64,000 bases of DNA from Ryuthela nishihirai (GCA_038380435.1 JAWZYU010000001.1:11512001-11576000); one strand, 5' to 3'; counted from the stretch's first letter, positions 33,850 through 46,312 are shown. The notes: generated by a model not told the origin, from the sequence alone. Numbers and translations: made by a program.

Positions 33850-36800
33850 GAGAGTCAGCCTTCCAGGAAATATGCCCGGCTGACGTACAAGAAAAAAGAT
33901 TATCACACCTCATTTAATCCTCTGTACCAAGAAACAGATATTTCCTGTCTCCTTAAGTCATTCATGTGGCAATGTCACTGTACTGGTCTGAGAGGGAGTG
34001 GCACTGCAAATGTGCTTTAATTTGACCTTTCAAGGTAGTGGTTTTCATTCAATCCCTACAGCGATTTGGAGAAACCATCGTTAAAGGAGCATATTTGGTA
34101 TATGCTTGTTTCTTGAGTAACTGTGTCATTGGGGTTTCCACCAAACGCATTGCCTACAAACCAGAGTTTAACAACGGCTGCAAACTTTACCGGAACTGCC
34201 TTCCTATTTTGTTATCTGAGAACACCGCATTCATATGCAAAATACACTGGCGTTTCTGTTCTCTATTTTCTAGTGAAGAAAAAAGAGATTAGTCCCTTTC
34301 CAGTCCCTGGTGGATTAATATGTAAATCTCGCTGACTCTTCAGTCTCCACCTTTACTTGTAGCTGCATTGCTAGGGGATAATTTCGCCAAGGGGTAGTTT
34401 CATATATTTCTTTGATGTTTTGCTATGTTCTGGATGATTTTCTACTGTTTTAAAAAACTGTTCGTTTCAGATCATCTTCGGGAAAAACAACAGTGCTTTC
34501 TATTGGGCCCTTCTCTTTCTGTCTGCGAGTCTGTTCTGTAGATATCCAACTCTTTCGTCTTTAGTCATAAAGATGATCAATTTTCCACTGTTTAAGTATT
34601 GATGAAATGCTGCCATTCACACATTTGGAAGGTCGCTATAGGTGTCACTGTATTTGGAAACTGTAGAGTATTTCAAACGGTTTGTGCAAGCTATATAACT
34701 ACGTTTGAAATATGAACCTGTGTAAATGAAATTTCCATTCTAGGAAATAGTTTTTCGCATCTTATCACAGACGAGGTTGGAAGACACGTTTCTACTCTTG
34801 TATTAAGTCATAGCAGGTAATGTCGAAGATACGTTCAAAATTCCCTTACGGAAGCGAGGGATTCATAAACTTACCGATATCACCCAAAACCATGAACTGC
34901 GCTACCTGTCGGCCTAAAGCACTCATATATGAATGAATCATTTAAACTATAAATATCATATTTTCACAGAGGTAGGCATGATCTAGGGCTTCACATTGGA
35001 AAAGGCAATTTCTCCTTTGTCCCAGGATGGGAGGGAAAACACAACTTAAGTTTTCAAAGATCAATCGGGTATTTTCGTTTAGTGGAATCCATATCAAATA
35101 TGATAAATCGCCGCGTTTCAGTTTTTTAAAAACACTGAAGTAACGAAATGTTGGGGTACTATCTACTGAAAACCTCAAACGGATATGAACTTGTAAAATA
35201 AATTCTTAATAACATTTATAATAAATTTCCTTAAATTCCTTCTGGTAGCTACTGATTTCAAAATTTTTAAGTGCTTAAAGTTAAAAATTTGTATATTTAT
35301 CCTAAAATTTTATAATATATAATTATAATCTGTACACTGTTTCAAGATTATACCAAAAGAATGCTGTTGCAGAGAGATATAGAATTGGACATTTTTTCCA
35401 CAACACCCAATATCTTGTTTTAAATTTCTACATGACTGGTAGGTAACGGTCCACTAAAAAATGCTAGAGCTCCTAACACTTTGTCGTTTTTTTGTTTTTA
35501 CCCTACTTGTTCATTTCATCTGGGAAGGATTTACTTTGTATGGAATATGCCATAAAAGAGGAAATGTTTTAACCAAACTTCATTGGAATCACAATGAAAT
35601 TCAGTCGTTAGAATTTTGAAACTCATCATCCATATTAACAGAATCTTTTATTAGCAAAAATGACTCTTATTAATGTGTAATTAACACAATTTCACCTCTT
35701 TCAAATCCTTTTCAGGAAGGAAAGGTTTTCGGGCTTAAAGGGGAAAGGAGAGACTTTATTAGTGTCCAGCCGTAACCTTCGAGAACCAAGGCTATTGCAG
35801 TCTAAACTGACGTCACATCCTGTGGATCCACAGTGCAACCTGCGCACAACAAATCGAGCATTTACTTTTTTTCATAAGATCGGGAGGGCATTTTTGTTTG
35901 GTACTGTGCTCAAAAACTGATTGACATGGTATTATTATATGGTATATATGTATATTAGAGTAATATTTCTATGGCAAACCTTAAAATAGGGAAGACGTTG
36001 AAACTAAAATAGATCTTGATTTGTAATTGTGCTAAATTGATGACTCAAAATGTAATCGTCGTTTAACGTTCTCTGAACATGTAGAACGACATATAAATTA
36101 CCAGGAGCGTCAAAATCGGTTGTACATGTAATTACAATGACACAATATGTTTAAAAATAAAGTTAAATGCAAATAATTACTTGGTTATATATTAACAAAA
36201 ATAAAATCATTTCCTTCACATATTTTTCGCGATAAATGCTGTCAATAACTGATCCAGTTTTTTGTACCATTAATAATATAATCATGACATATAAATTGTT
36301 ATGGAAAATTAGTGTGTTTTATTAAAAAGAAAAAAACAAAACAAAAATTTTTCAGAACAATTTTGTTGGCAAATGTGAACTAAAAATTAATGATATACTG
36401 TAATAGCTTTAGCTGTAGCAATTTCAGTTAGTTATGATTTAATTTGAATACTTTTTCTTAGTGATTAGACTGAATTTATAGGAATATTGAGCTGTATTTT
36501 TTACAGAACTCATTAAATTGAATAATATTTGGACATGGATACAACCTTCTGATGGAATTCATATTCAAAAACTAGCAGGAAAAGTGCATCTAAACTTTAG
36601 AAACTACAAATTACTGCAAGCATACACACACACACATATATATTTTGGTTTAAAAGCTACCTTTAAATCTATGACTAAAGATTTGACAATAAATCGCTCA
36701 ACTAACCTCCCAAATGTAAAGAAAATAATCTCGAATCAATCTTCGATTGTTAAAAAAATAATTCTCTGCACCCTAGTAAAGAAAGATTTAATCATTTAGG

Positions 36801-37970
36801 CATACATCTTTCCAGATATAAGCCAGTGGTGTAAGACCGTTAAACTAACAGACTCTGCCTTTTTTCTACTAATATAACTGGATATATGGAGAGATATGTT
36901 TCAAATCCCACATGCCAGAAAAACTTTTTGTCACAAAACTATTAATATCAAAGCAAACAATTAACTCTGTGGATACTATTTATTGAGGGTAGACAACTTT
37001 CTCTTTTTGGCACTAAGACATATTTTCTTATTTCCTTAATTCTCTAACAATCATTTTTTATCTTCCAAAAATTGTTTAAAAATGCATTTGTTGAACACCA
37101 GATAATAATTAAAGATAATAATCTTGCCAACACACAAGTAGCTACAGGGTGTCAAGATGCTAGAGCGACGAATGCTGACGTCGCCAGTGAAAAGCCTTGA
37201 GTCTTGATGGTTACGGCCCGGCGCAATGAGTGCAACTGCCATCCTTTAGCCTTTGTAGTAATCCTCCATTCATAATGCGGCTTACTCCTCTTACGGTGGC
37301 TTGAACCCATTAATCTCGAATCAGGCTGCCGGGATCCAGTTGGCGACTTACCGCATAGATGGGTCTAATGAAATAAGACCAACGGCAGCTTTTAACAGAA
37401 AGTCAATGATTGAATGTTATTTCTCTTTCCTTCACAAATTTTAGATGATTAGTGATGAAAATGCAAGCCTGGTTTGGGAAAATTTTGACCTTAATTTCAA
37501 GATTTCAGTACATTACAGTTGAATTTATAGGACCCATAGACATAAAATTGGAAACCTCATAAAACTATGCATCAATATTAAACTTTGTGAAATATTTCAT
37601 TGATTAATATGCTAACATTATTAGTACAAGTATTGTGGCATATGGATATATCAATTAAGTTTACGATGCATATGGATACACCAACTAAGCTTACAATTTC
37701 TGGAATACCAATAACGAGGAAATGTACTATCACTAACAATTTTTCATTTTTTTTTGCGTGGCAACATAGTTTTACAACTGGTGCACTGTTTAACATCAAA
37801 ACAGTATCATCTATACCCATTTTCGCCAAAAACGAAAGACGTCAGACGCTTCCATACTTGCAGTTACATATTACACTTGGTTAATTGCATTCAATATATA
37901 TATATAAAAACTGGACTATTTGCCAACAGTCTTCATCATTGCACCGATGTCCTCATACTCTATGTTTTAC
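33850..37970. other. Single-copy AT-rich region, no gene recognised
   Basis: About 4 kb appears only once in the window. Noted but unexplained: a CRE palindrome TGACGTCA (35808-35815) followed at once by the palindrome TGTGGATCCACA (35821-35832); a SINE-like scrap near 36810-36930; and a relatively GC-rich block at 37130-37400 with CpGs. Frames at 34038-34292, 34942-35178 and 36518-36799 could not be tied to any family. Any of these could be unrecognised exons. Confidence 0.45.
35808..35832. promoter_or_regulatory. CRE palindrome beside BamHI-type palindrome
   Basis: TGACGTCA at 35808-35815 is the full cAMP-response/ATF palindrome. Five bases later comes the perfect 12-mer palindrome TGTGGATCCACA. 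The motif recurs in every CpG block of the array, but no gene is visible next to this one. Confidence 0.3.
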
Positions 37971-37979
37971 ATGATTTGT

Positions 37980-38480
37980 TTCATCTTTCGAGAGCCTTAG
38001 CTGATCCTGTGAGGTCATCATACTACGTTACAATCACTGAGGTTGATTTACTAAAATTCTCCATGAAAGGTTTGGCTATCTACAGTCTCGTGAGGTTCTC
38101 TACTCCACATAACCTACAATTCCCCTTACAATCTGACAATTACATAATTTCTTTCGTGCCAAAATTATATAATGAATGCATGTAGTGAGAGAGTGAATGC
38201 ATGTAGTGAGCAAGTGAGTGAATGCATGTAGTTAGTGAGTGAATGTGTGTGTGTTGTACCAGAGCCTCACGTTAGCCATCCATTACCTGAGGTTTTCCTT
38301 AAAGATAAAAGGAACTTTTGAGGAAATCAACAGATAATGGATGTTGCCCGTCTCCCACGATCTAGGACGTCTGAGGGTGGCTTTTAGGGGAGACATTTTT
38401 TTTTTTATTTTTTTCAACTTTGTTGACCTTTTTCTTTCTCTCTTGAGTTTAACATTTTCCTTTTTTCTAATTATCTTCAA
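37980..38480. repeat. Array spacer with GTGAGTGAAT microsatellite
   Basis: This non-coding spacer is shared by all units (also at 42290-42740, 45860-46310, 47553-48025, 51825-52290, 53505-53980 and 57830-58310). It has an AT-rich start, then TGCATGTAGTGAGTGAGTGAA and TGTGTGTGTTGTACCAGAG, then CTAGGACGTCTGAGGGTGG and a T-rich tract (A-rich on the coding strand). Repeat number differs between copies. It probably holds the 3' end of the gene to its right, with AATAAA-type words on the minus strand. Confidence 0.8.
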
Positions 38481-38880
38481 TCATTTTTTTTCACCGGAGA
38501 ATTCCTTCCACATAGCAATAAAAACAATTAAAAGATGTGAAATACAGAAGGTAAGTTTAACGACAAGCCAGGTGTAGAGGAAGACATCAAATTCATCTTC
38601 TATTTCAGGAACATAGACATCATCACTTCTTAATTCTGTAGACCCTTCATTTGTTGGAACCAAACTGTGAAGGAAATCTATCGTCTATTTCTCAAATCTG
38701 CTTCACCATTCTTGTACCGGTGTCTGTAGAAGTGGAAGATCCTGAACTACAACTCTTCGTCAATTTCTATTTGATTCTATTTGAGGGAAATTCTGGTCAT
38801 CTACTGGAAATTGTTCGGAGATGTATCTTTTATGTGGAATGTTCAGTAGTTTGAGCCTATTGAATTTATTGTCAGTATGA
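38481..38880 (-). pseudogene. Type 0 anchored-protein relic, unit A
   Basis: Only the C-terminal part of the family is open: acidic VYVPEIEDEFDVF, a hydrophobic segment KLTFCISHLLIVFIAMW, and the family ending KEFSGEKK-stop. Upstream, GSSTSTDTGT and FPVDDQNFPQIE lie in other frames. It is a degenerate member without a start exon. The same relic occurs at 48027-48481 and 53981-54360. Confidence 0.65.
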
Positions 38881-39117
38881 GGGGAGGGGATGCATGTAGT
38901 GAGTGAGTGAATGTGTGTGTGTTGTACCAGAGCATCATGTTAGCCATCCATTACCTGAGGTTTTCCCTAAAGATAAAAAGAACTTTTGAGGAAATCAACA
39001 GATAATGGATGTTGCCCATCTCCCACGATCTAGGATGTCTGAGGGTGGGTTTTGGGGGAGACATTTTTCTTTTCTTTTTTTTTTCTTTTTTTCGAATTAT
39101 CATTCTATTATTTTTTT

Positions 39118-39842
39118 TCACCTAAGAATTCCTTTACATTGTAAAGGACCATCAAAAGATATATAACGGAGAAGGTGAATTTCATCACATCCCACATGAT
39201 GACGACATCTCTGAAGACATCCTCTTCATCATTATCCTCTTCATCATTATACTCTTCATCATTGTTCTCTGAATCTGTTGTAATTAAATTCGGGTTATTT
39301 GATTCAGTTGAAGTGGACGATCCTGTAGTATAAATGTTCTGAGATTTTGTTTCTGTTTCAGGAATATCTTCTTCGTCCTCTGCAAATCGGTCTATGGCAT
39401 TTTGTTTATGTGGGATGTTCTGTAGTTGGAGCCGAAAGGTTCAGGGAATGAGAAATGGGACTGAGAAATCTAGTTTAGGTGGAATGTTAGGTCGTTCGGA
39501 CCTCAATACACAGTCAACAATAGTGGAGGGGATGTAAAATGTCGATCTTCCTGATGGGTGGCCTTGTTCATTTCTCCCCTCCACAGTCCCTTCGCAACAG
39601 GAACTAAAGCAACATAAACTAGGGCAACACTTCTTCATCCTGGTCCAGCCTCTACGGAGGCATTTCCTGCCCCTCCTTGCAAAATCTGACGTACGTTGGC
39701 GTACATTAACCGCTCTGCGCGTACCATCGGCAGTCGGCATCCTGCCCATACACAAAATTAATTCAAAAAAGTTCAACACAATAAACCTACTAGAAACAAA
39801 TCTCAATAAATATATGCGCACAAAAACACTTACAAATCGCAA
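39118..39842 (-). pseudogene. Type 1 anchored protein, unit A, nonsense copy
   Basis: This is the same gene as the intact copies at 48634 and 54611. Here a single base change makes TGA (39441-39443) where the others have TGC (Cys) after FSVPFLIP. The rest of the frame stays open to the KEFLGEKK stop at 39118. Upstream, GTAAGTG (minus strand, donor at 39833) and GGGCAG|GATG (acceptor before 39741) would define a 92-bp intron ending one base before ATG. This is probably a recent loss of function. Confidence 0.7.
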
Positions 39843-40189
39843 ATTCCTCTTAATGCTTCTAAGGAAATATATCCTTTAAACTTGTTAATTTTTTTCAGTT
39901 ACATAGTTCAGAATTTTGAATAATTAAGATTTTAATTTGTTGCATCTGCTGAAGGTTTATAATGCCAGATACAGGTAACAATGAGAATCATTTTCACATA
40001 TTAATATTTATCTGTATATTTTTGATGGTGACCATATTGAATATATTAAAATTAGTTTGGGGGACTGCAAATGGTCATTTCTTAAAATCACATCGATTAT
40101 ATATTTATCTGTTTCTTTACTCCTCTCAGGTGAGCAGAAAAGCACTTAAATGATTAAAAGCAAAATTTCTGAATAGTAACTTACTTCGT

Positions 40190-40600
40190 CATCACATGAT
40201 CACCGACGTGCAGATGACGTCAGGAGCATGAGATAAGCGGTGTTGGTAAGCGCCGGGGAGCCTCGCTTCGCATTGGCTGTTGCCTCACAGCTGCATGCAT
40301 CCTTTCGTATTTCCAGAGTAGGGTGTGGGGGAAAAACTGGTTTGCTGCTTGCCACTGCGGCCGCTTTCTTCTGATTGGTTGTAAGCCTGCTGTCATCGTT
40401 GGCTTTCTTTGGGAGCACGCTGTGGTGCCAATAACTCATATGTGGTGGCGTTTGCAATGGGCGGTGAGTGACGGTCTCTACGAGGCGTTCCTGGGCAACG
40501 GACTGGTCGAAATTCTGGTCCCCATCGGCGGATTCTTCGGATATGCCAATACTCCGGAAGTTTCTGTGTGGGAACAAGTTCTTACTTCATAATTGTGGTA
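40190..40600 (-). promoter_or_regulatory. CpG-rich promoter-like block, unit A
   Basis: This is a GC- and CpG-rich island in AT-rich DNA. It has TGACGTCA (40215-40222), two inverted CCAAT boxes (CATTGGCT near 40271 and CTGATTGGTT at 40371-40380, an NF-Y-type Y box) and GCGGCCGC. It lies about 350 bp upstream of the membrane-anchored protein gene on the minus strand, in every unit: 43765-44165, 49715-50105 and 55700-56100, and truncated at 47390-47550, 53335-53502 and 59405-59672. Long frames on both strands here start at non-ATG codons and are probably by-products. Promoter function is inferred from motifs and position only. Confidence 0.45.
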
Positions 40601-41393
40601 TGCTTATTCACCCACACAACTAAACTCAGTTTTCTTTTCCTAGTCTTCCATTGCTTCAGCAATTTGATTAGTACCGACACTTGAATGAAGCTGAGTTTTC
40701 TGATTATTTTGCCAACTCCATGTGAATATAAAGAGAACGCTTTGCTACAAAGGTCACCTTTGAATTTCGCTCGTAAATCAAGACATCTCGATTTCTCTCT
40801 GACCTTAACTCGGAGCCTCATCAGCGTACGTTTGGAGTTTTCAGACGGAAACGATACATTTTCTCTTCTGTTTGATGAAGTTTTTGCTTTATTTGAGTTG
40901 CCGGTATCTCATGCTTAGCAAGGGCATAATTTGTTCCACTGATTACTGAATTGTTTTCACTTAATGCTACCGTTTCTTCTACATCCTTATCACGTTCCGT
41001 GCCCACCATTACTTTGTGGCTTCCATGAGGTTCCAAATGCCCCAGAAGTGAGTTTTCTTGAATATCTACTCTTCCCCCAATTTGGGTGTCACTGAATGTC
41101 CCTTCCTCCCTGTCTCTTCCTATTGTTAGCTTCGCTTCCTCTGTATCGATTTGCATCGGAGGGCTATCGTCAGACTTGATAAATGCCGATTTTTCAGTTT
41201 CGGCGAGTGCCTTTAAATCTTCTGGCCCTAAAGACTGTCTTGCATCTTCCATGCACATTTCCTCATCTACTGTCTCTGTATTCCCACAGTTTTGCTCTTT
41301 GATCAAAGTAATGTCTACCTGACATGCGTTGCTCCTTTGTACGCCATTTGTGTTAGCCTTGTGTTCTCCCTCATCATCAATGTCGTCCGACAT
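40582..41393 (-). pseudogene. Acidic/basic frame, unit A, frameshifted
   Basis: ATG at 41391-41393 opens 190 codons with the acidic N-terminal part (MSDDIDDEGEH, GNTETVDEEMCMED, SLGPEDLKAL). A missing base near 40885 ends it early, and the basic C-terminal part continues in another frame (40582-40821). Unit F keeps the base and reads across this junction. Unit D restores the frame by an inserted base nearby. The protein is unrecognised. Confidence 0.6.
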
Positions 41394-41483
41394 GACTTTA
41401 ATTAAGTCTTACTCGCTGTTCCCATCTAACTGTTCTGCAGGCATTTGTTTCTCCTTTCTCTGCCTCGCCCCTCTTCTAATACC

Positions 41484-41906
41484 TCACTTTCTTAAGCCAA
41501 ACGTCTTAAAAATTCCGCAGATTTCTTTCCTAACGCCCTCTATATCAAAAACATTTTCAACTATATTTATCACCTCTTCGTCTTCCTCTAAACCGATAGG
41601 GGTGAAAATGTAGGCTATTAATCTCTTGACGTCTAGATCGCTCTTACTACTCCAAGACATGGGAAGAGGTCCCAGTTCTGCCTCTAATATTTTGCACAGG
41701 GCATATTGCTTAATTAGGCCAAGTTCGGGCTTTTCTTCAGGAGGGTTACATCCCTGTTTCACTAATTCGTACTCCTTAACCAAGTGTCCTTGCCTTGAAA
41801 TTTCACAGATTGCTTCTCTAACACCATCTATGTCGAAAGCAATTTCTACTAGACTTATCGCTTCCTCGTCTTCCTCTAGGCTAATAGGGGTTAAAACTTT
41901 CTCCAC
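41484..41906 (-). CDS. Repeat-containing acidic frame, unit A
   Basis: A 140-codon stretch has two copies of a module: TPISLEEDEEAISLVEIAFD with IDGVREAIC, and TPIGLEEDEEVINIVENVFD with IEGVRKEIC. They are separated by a second copy of the LEAELGP element, which first occurs upstream. The apparent start is a GTG, not ATG, and the sequence is open further upstream to a TGA that falls where the sister module has TGG (Trp). It may be an exon or part of a longer frame. No known family. Confidence 0.5.
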   Translation of the reverse strand: MEKVLTPISLEEDEEAISLVEIAFDIDGVREAICEISRQGHLVKEYELVKQGCNPPEEKPELGLIKQYALCKILEAELGPLPMSWSSKSDLDVKRLIAYIFTPIGLEEDEEVINIVENVFDIEGVRKEICGIFKTFGLRK

Positions 41907-41939
41907 TAATTGTTCAACGTCTAAATTAACTGCATTTCT

Positions 41940-42314
41940 TCAGCACATAGGAGGAGGTCCCAACTCCGCCTCTAATGTCAGGTACAGAGCAGATTGTTCA
42001 ATTGTCTTAGGTTTGGGCGTGGCATATGCTAGGAGTTCATGTGAGCCGTAAGGCAAATTTCCAATTTCTTCCCTTTCCCGTTCATCGTAATTTCGGTTCT
42101 GTAGCCTTTGAGGATGAGCCAAACCATACTCTATGTGGCTATCAGGATTGTCGTAAGTGAAATGTTCTCTTGTGGGATTCATTCTATCGGGGGCAATTTC
42201 TGGCAAAATGGCCAAACTCTCCACATTCAAAACATTCTTCCCTTTGATGTCTTGTGTTCTTGATGGGAATGTTTTCTCGGTTTTTTTTTCATCTTTTGAG
42301 AGCTATAGCTGACC
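41940..42314 (-). pseudogene. Zinc-knuckle region and upstream frame, unit A
   Basis: Two overlapping minus-strand frames. One (to 42184) holds CFECGEFGHFARNCP, a C-X2-C-X4-H-X4-C zinc knuckle as in retroviral-type gag and nucleic-acid-binding proteins, ending at TAG two codons later. The other (41940-42230) holds REHFTYDNPDSHIEYGLA, YDEREREEIGNLPYGSHELL and the first LEAELGP element, ending at the conserved TGA. No ATG suits the knuckle frame here, and an upstream CCTAG|G could be a splice acceptor. The knuckle is kept in all five complete copies. Confidence 0.5.
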
Positions 42315-42741
42315 CTAGGATGTCATCATACTACGTTACAAATACTGCGGTTGATTTACTAAAATTCTCCATGAAAGGTTTGGTTATCAACAGTCTCGTG
42401 AGGTTCTCTACTTCACATAACCTACAAATCTCGTTACAATCTGAGAATTACATAATCTCTTTCGTGCCAAAATTATATAATGAATGCATGTAGTGAGCGA
42501 GTGAATGCATGTAGTGAGTGAATGAATGTGTGTGTTGTACCAGAGCCTCATGTTAGCCATGCATTACCTGAGGTTTTCCCTAAAGATAAAAGGAACTTTT
42601 GAGGAAAACTTGAGATAATGGATGTTGCCCATCTCCCATGATCTAGGACGTCTGAAAGTTGGCTTTTGGGAGAGACATTTTTTTTTTACAACTTTTTTAC
42701 CTTTTTCTTTCTCTTCAGTTTAACGTTTTTCTATTTTTTAA

Positions 42742-43293
42742 TTATTGTTCACATTTTTTGTCACCGGAGAATGCCTTCCACATAGCAAAGAGGTCCAGCA
42801 AAAGATGTAAAACAAATCTGAATCTAATAACATTCCATGTGATGAGGAAGACATCCTCTTCATCGTCCTCTGATCCTGTTATCGATAACATCCAGTTATT
42901 GGTGACTTCAGATTCACTGGTGCCAGTAGAAGTGGAAGATCCTGAACCACACGGGTGCGTCAGTCCTGATTTTATTGGACGAGAATCCTCATCATCCACC
43001 GAAAATGGTTCTGATATATATCTCATGGGTGGAATGTTTAACGTTTCGAGTCTAATGACACTGTGGTCATTGCGAGTGGAGGGGATATAGAATATTTATC
43101 TTTCGGGTGGGTGGCTATGCTCATTGCTCCCCTCCATACTCCCTTCATAAGAGCTACAACAACAAGAACATTTTTTTTTCAGCTGTTTCCAACCTCTACA
43201 GAGGCATTCCCTGCCCCTCCTTGCAAAACTTGAGGCGCGTTTGCGTACATTGAACGCTCTGCGCGTACAATCAGTACTAGGCATCCTGCCCAT
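42742..43293 (-). pseudogene. Type 2 anchored protein, unit A (first)
   Basis: The basic start MPSTDCTRRAFNV, FARRGRECLCRGW and a Cys cluster are followed by a TAA after HSHPPER. Beyond it the frame goes on with the family segment YISEPFSVDDEDSRPIKSG, GSGSSTSTGTSESEV, acidic SEDDEEDVF and the hydrophobic end with KAFSGDKK. All three type 2 copies share this TAA, so it predates their duplication. Either the short Cys-rich peptide is the product, or the type is a pseudogene, or the stop is removed by splicing. Confidence 0.55.
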
Positions 43294-43764
43294 TCAAGTC
43301 AATACAAATAATACTCAGTATACACTATCTAGCAACTACTTCAAATATAAATATCTATTTGCGCTCTATCATTAATAGTGAATCAAAGAACACTTACAAT
43401 CGCATGTAAAACATTTCAACTTAACTCTTCTAAGGAAAGATATCCTTTAAACCCATTAATTGTTTTTCATTTACATTGTTCAGAATTTTGAATAATTAAG
43501 ATTTTAATTTGTTGTGTCTGCTGAAGGTTTATAATGCCAGATACAGGTAACAATGAAAATCATTTTCACATATTAATATTTATCTATTTGTTTTTGATGG
43601 TGACCATTTTGAATATATTAAAATTAGTTTGGGGGGACTGCAAATGGTCATTTCTTAAAATCACATTGATTACATATTTATCTGTTTCTTTACTCCTCTC
43701 AGGTGAGCAGAAAAGCACTTAAATGATTAAAAGCAAAATTTCTGAATAGTAACTTACTTCATCA

Positions 43765-44165
43765 TCACATGATCACTGACGTGCAGATGACGTCAGGAGC
43801 ATGAGATAAGCGGTGTTGGTAAGCGCTGGGGAGCCTCGCTTCACATTGGCTGTTGCCTCACAGCTGCATGCATCCTTTCGTATTTCCAGAGTAGGGTGTG
43901 GGGGAAAAACTGGTTTGCTGCTTGCCACTGCGGCCGCTTTCTTCTGATTGGTTGTAAGCCTGCTCTCATCGTTGGCTTTCTCTGGGAGCACGCTGTGGTG
44001 CCGATAACTCATATGTGGTGGCGTTTGCAATGGGCGGTGAGTGACGGTCTCTACGAGGCGTTCCTGGGCAACGGACTGGTCAAAATTCTGGTCCCCATCG
44101 GCGGATTCTTCGGATATGCCAATACTCTGGAAGTTTCTGTGTGGGAACAAGTTCTTACTTCGTAA
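43765..44165 (-). promoter_or_regulatory. CpG-rich promoter-like block, second in unit A
   Basis: This is nearly identical to 40190-40600, with the CRE palindrome, both inverted CCAAT boxes and the NotI-type GCGGCCGC. It lies upstream of the type 2 gene at 42742-43293. Confidence 0.45.
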
Positions 44166-44176
44166 TTGTGGTATGC

Positions 44177-44964
44177 TTATTCACCCACACAACTAAACTC
44201 AGTTTTCTTTTTCCTAGTCTTCCATTGCTTCAGTAATTTGATTAGTACCGACACTTGAATGAATCTGAGTTTTCTGATTATCGTGCCAACTCCGTGCGAA
44301 TATAAATAGAACCCTTTGCTACAAAGGTCACCCTTGAATTTCGCTCGTAAATCAAGACATCTCGATTTGTCTCTGACCTTAACTCGAAGCCTCATCAGTG
44401 TACGTTTGGAGTGTTCAGAAGGAAACAATACATTTTCTCTTCTGTTTGATGAAGATTTTTGCTTTGAGTTGCCGGTATCTCATGCTTAGCAAGGGCATAA
44501 TTTGTTCCACTGATTACTGAATTGTTTTCACTTAATGCTTCCATTTCTTCTGCATACTTATCACGTTCCGTGCCCACCATTACTTTGTGGCTTCCATGAG
44601 GTTCCAAATGCCCCACAAGTGAGTTTTCTTGAATATCTACTCTTCCCCCAATTTGGGTGTCACTAAATGTCCCTTCCTCCCTGTCTCTTCCTATTGTTAG
44701 CTTCGCTTCCTCTGTATCGATTTGCATCGGAGGGCTACCGTCAGACGTGATAAATGCCGATTTTTCAGTTTCGGTGAGTGCCTTTAAATCTTTTGGCCCT
44801 AAAGACTGTCTTGCATCTTCCATGCACATTTCCTCATCTACTGTCTCTGTATTCCCACAGTTTTGCTCTTCGTTCAAAATAATGTCTACCTGACATGCGT
44901 TGCTCCTTTGTACGCCATTTGTGTTAGCCTTGTGTTCTCCCTCACCATCAATGTCGTCCAACAT
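44177..44964 (-). pseudogene. Acidic/basic frame, second copy in unit A
   Basis: ATG at 44962-44964 opens 189 codons (MLDDIDGEGEH, then the shared acidic body). A small deletion in the ATQIKQK region shifts the frame, and the basic C-terminal part is open separately at 44177-44428. It is the same protein as in the other units and is broken here. Confidence 0.55.
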
Positions 44965-45059
44965 GACTATAATTAAGTCTTACTCGCTGTTCCCATCTAA
45001 CTGTTCTGCAGTCATTTGTTTCTCCTTTTCTCTCCCTCGCCCCTCTTCTAATGCCTCAC

Positions 45060-45887
45060 TTTCTTAAGCCAAACGTCTTAAAAATTCCACAGATTTCTTT
45101 CCTAACACCTGTGTCAAAAATATTTTCAACTATATTTATCACCTCTTCGTCTTCCTCTAAACCGATAGGGGTGAAAACGTAGGCTATTAATCTCTCGACG
45201 TCTAGATCGCTCTTACTACTCCAAGACATGGGAAAAGGTCGCAGTTCTGCCTCTAATATTTTGTACAGGGCATATTGCTTAATTAGGCCAAGTTCGGGCT
45301 TTTCTTCAGGAGGGTTACATCACTTTCACAAATTCGTACTCGTTTACCAAGCGTCCTTGCCTTAAAATTTCTCAGATTGCTTCTCTAACACCATCTATGT
45401 CGAAAGCAATTTCTACTAGACTTATCGCTTCCTCGTGTTCCTCTAGGCTAATAGATGTGAAAACTTTTTCCTCTAATTGTTCAACGTCTAAATTAACTAC
45501 ATTTCTTCACCACATAGGAGGAGGTCCCAACTCCGCCTCTAATGTCAGGTACAGAGCAGATTGTTCAATTGTCTTAGGTTTGGGCGTGGCATATGCTAGG
45601 AATTTATGTGAGCCGTAAGGCAAATTTCCAATTTCTTCCCTTTCCCGTTCATCGTAATTTCAGTTCTGTGGCCTATGAGGATGAGGAGCCGAACCATACT
45701 CTATGTGGCTATCATGATTGTCGTAAGTGAAATGTTCTCTTGTGGGATTCATTCTATCGGGGACAATTTCTGGCAAAATGGCCAAATTCTCCACATTCGA
45801 AACATTCTTCCCTTTGATGTCTCGTGTTCTTGATGGGAATGTTTTTTCGTTTTTTTTTTCATCTTTTGAGAGCCTTAGCTGACCCTA
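45060..45887 (-). pseudogene. Degenerate repeat/zinc-knuckle region
   Basis: This corresponds to 41484-42314 but carries more indels: lost bases near 45105 and 45320 break the two-module frame. The knuckle CFECGEFGHFARNC is still readable (minus strand, about 45765-45815). At the conserved TGA the preceding codon is TGG here instead of TGC. Confidence 0.6.
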
Positions 45888-46312
45888 GGATGTCATCATA
45901 CTACGTTACAAATACTGCGGTTGATTTACTAAAATTCTCCATGAAAGGTTTGGTTATCAACAATCTCTTGAGGTTCTCTACTCCACATAACCTACAAATC
46001 TCGTTACAATCTGAGAATTACATAATCTCTTTCGTGCCAAAATGATATAATGAATGTATGTAGTGAGCCAAGTGAGTGAATGCATGTAGTGACTGAGTGA
46101 ATGTGTGTGTTGTACCAGAGCCTCATGTTTTAGCCATGCATTACATGAGGTTTTCCCTAAAGATAAAAGGAACTTTTGAGGAAATCTTCAGATAATGGAT
46201 GTTGCCCATCTCCCGTTATCTAGGACGTCTGAGGGTGGCTTTTGGGAGAGACATTTTTTTTTACGACTTTTTTACCTTTTTCTTTCTCTTCAGTTTAACG
46301 TTTTGCTATTTT

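Noticed and set aside
36518..36799. Possible exon after TTTTTACAG at 36506
   Set aside because: The frame contains a CACACA microsatellite and AT-driven residues, stops occur early in two frames, and no family is recognised.
40200..40592. Long overlapping frames on both strands of each CpG block
   Set aside because: Their first codons are TTG and GTG, not ATG. Both strands are equally open, and composition and motifs fit a promoter-like island better. Coding is not excluded.
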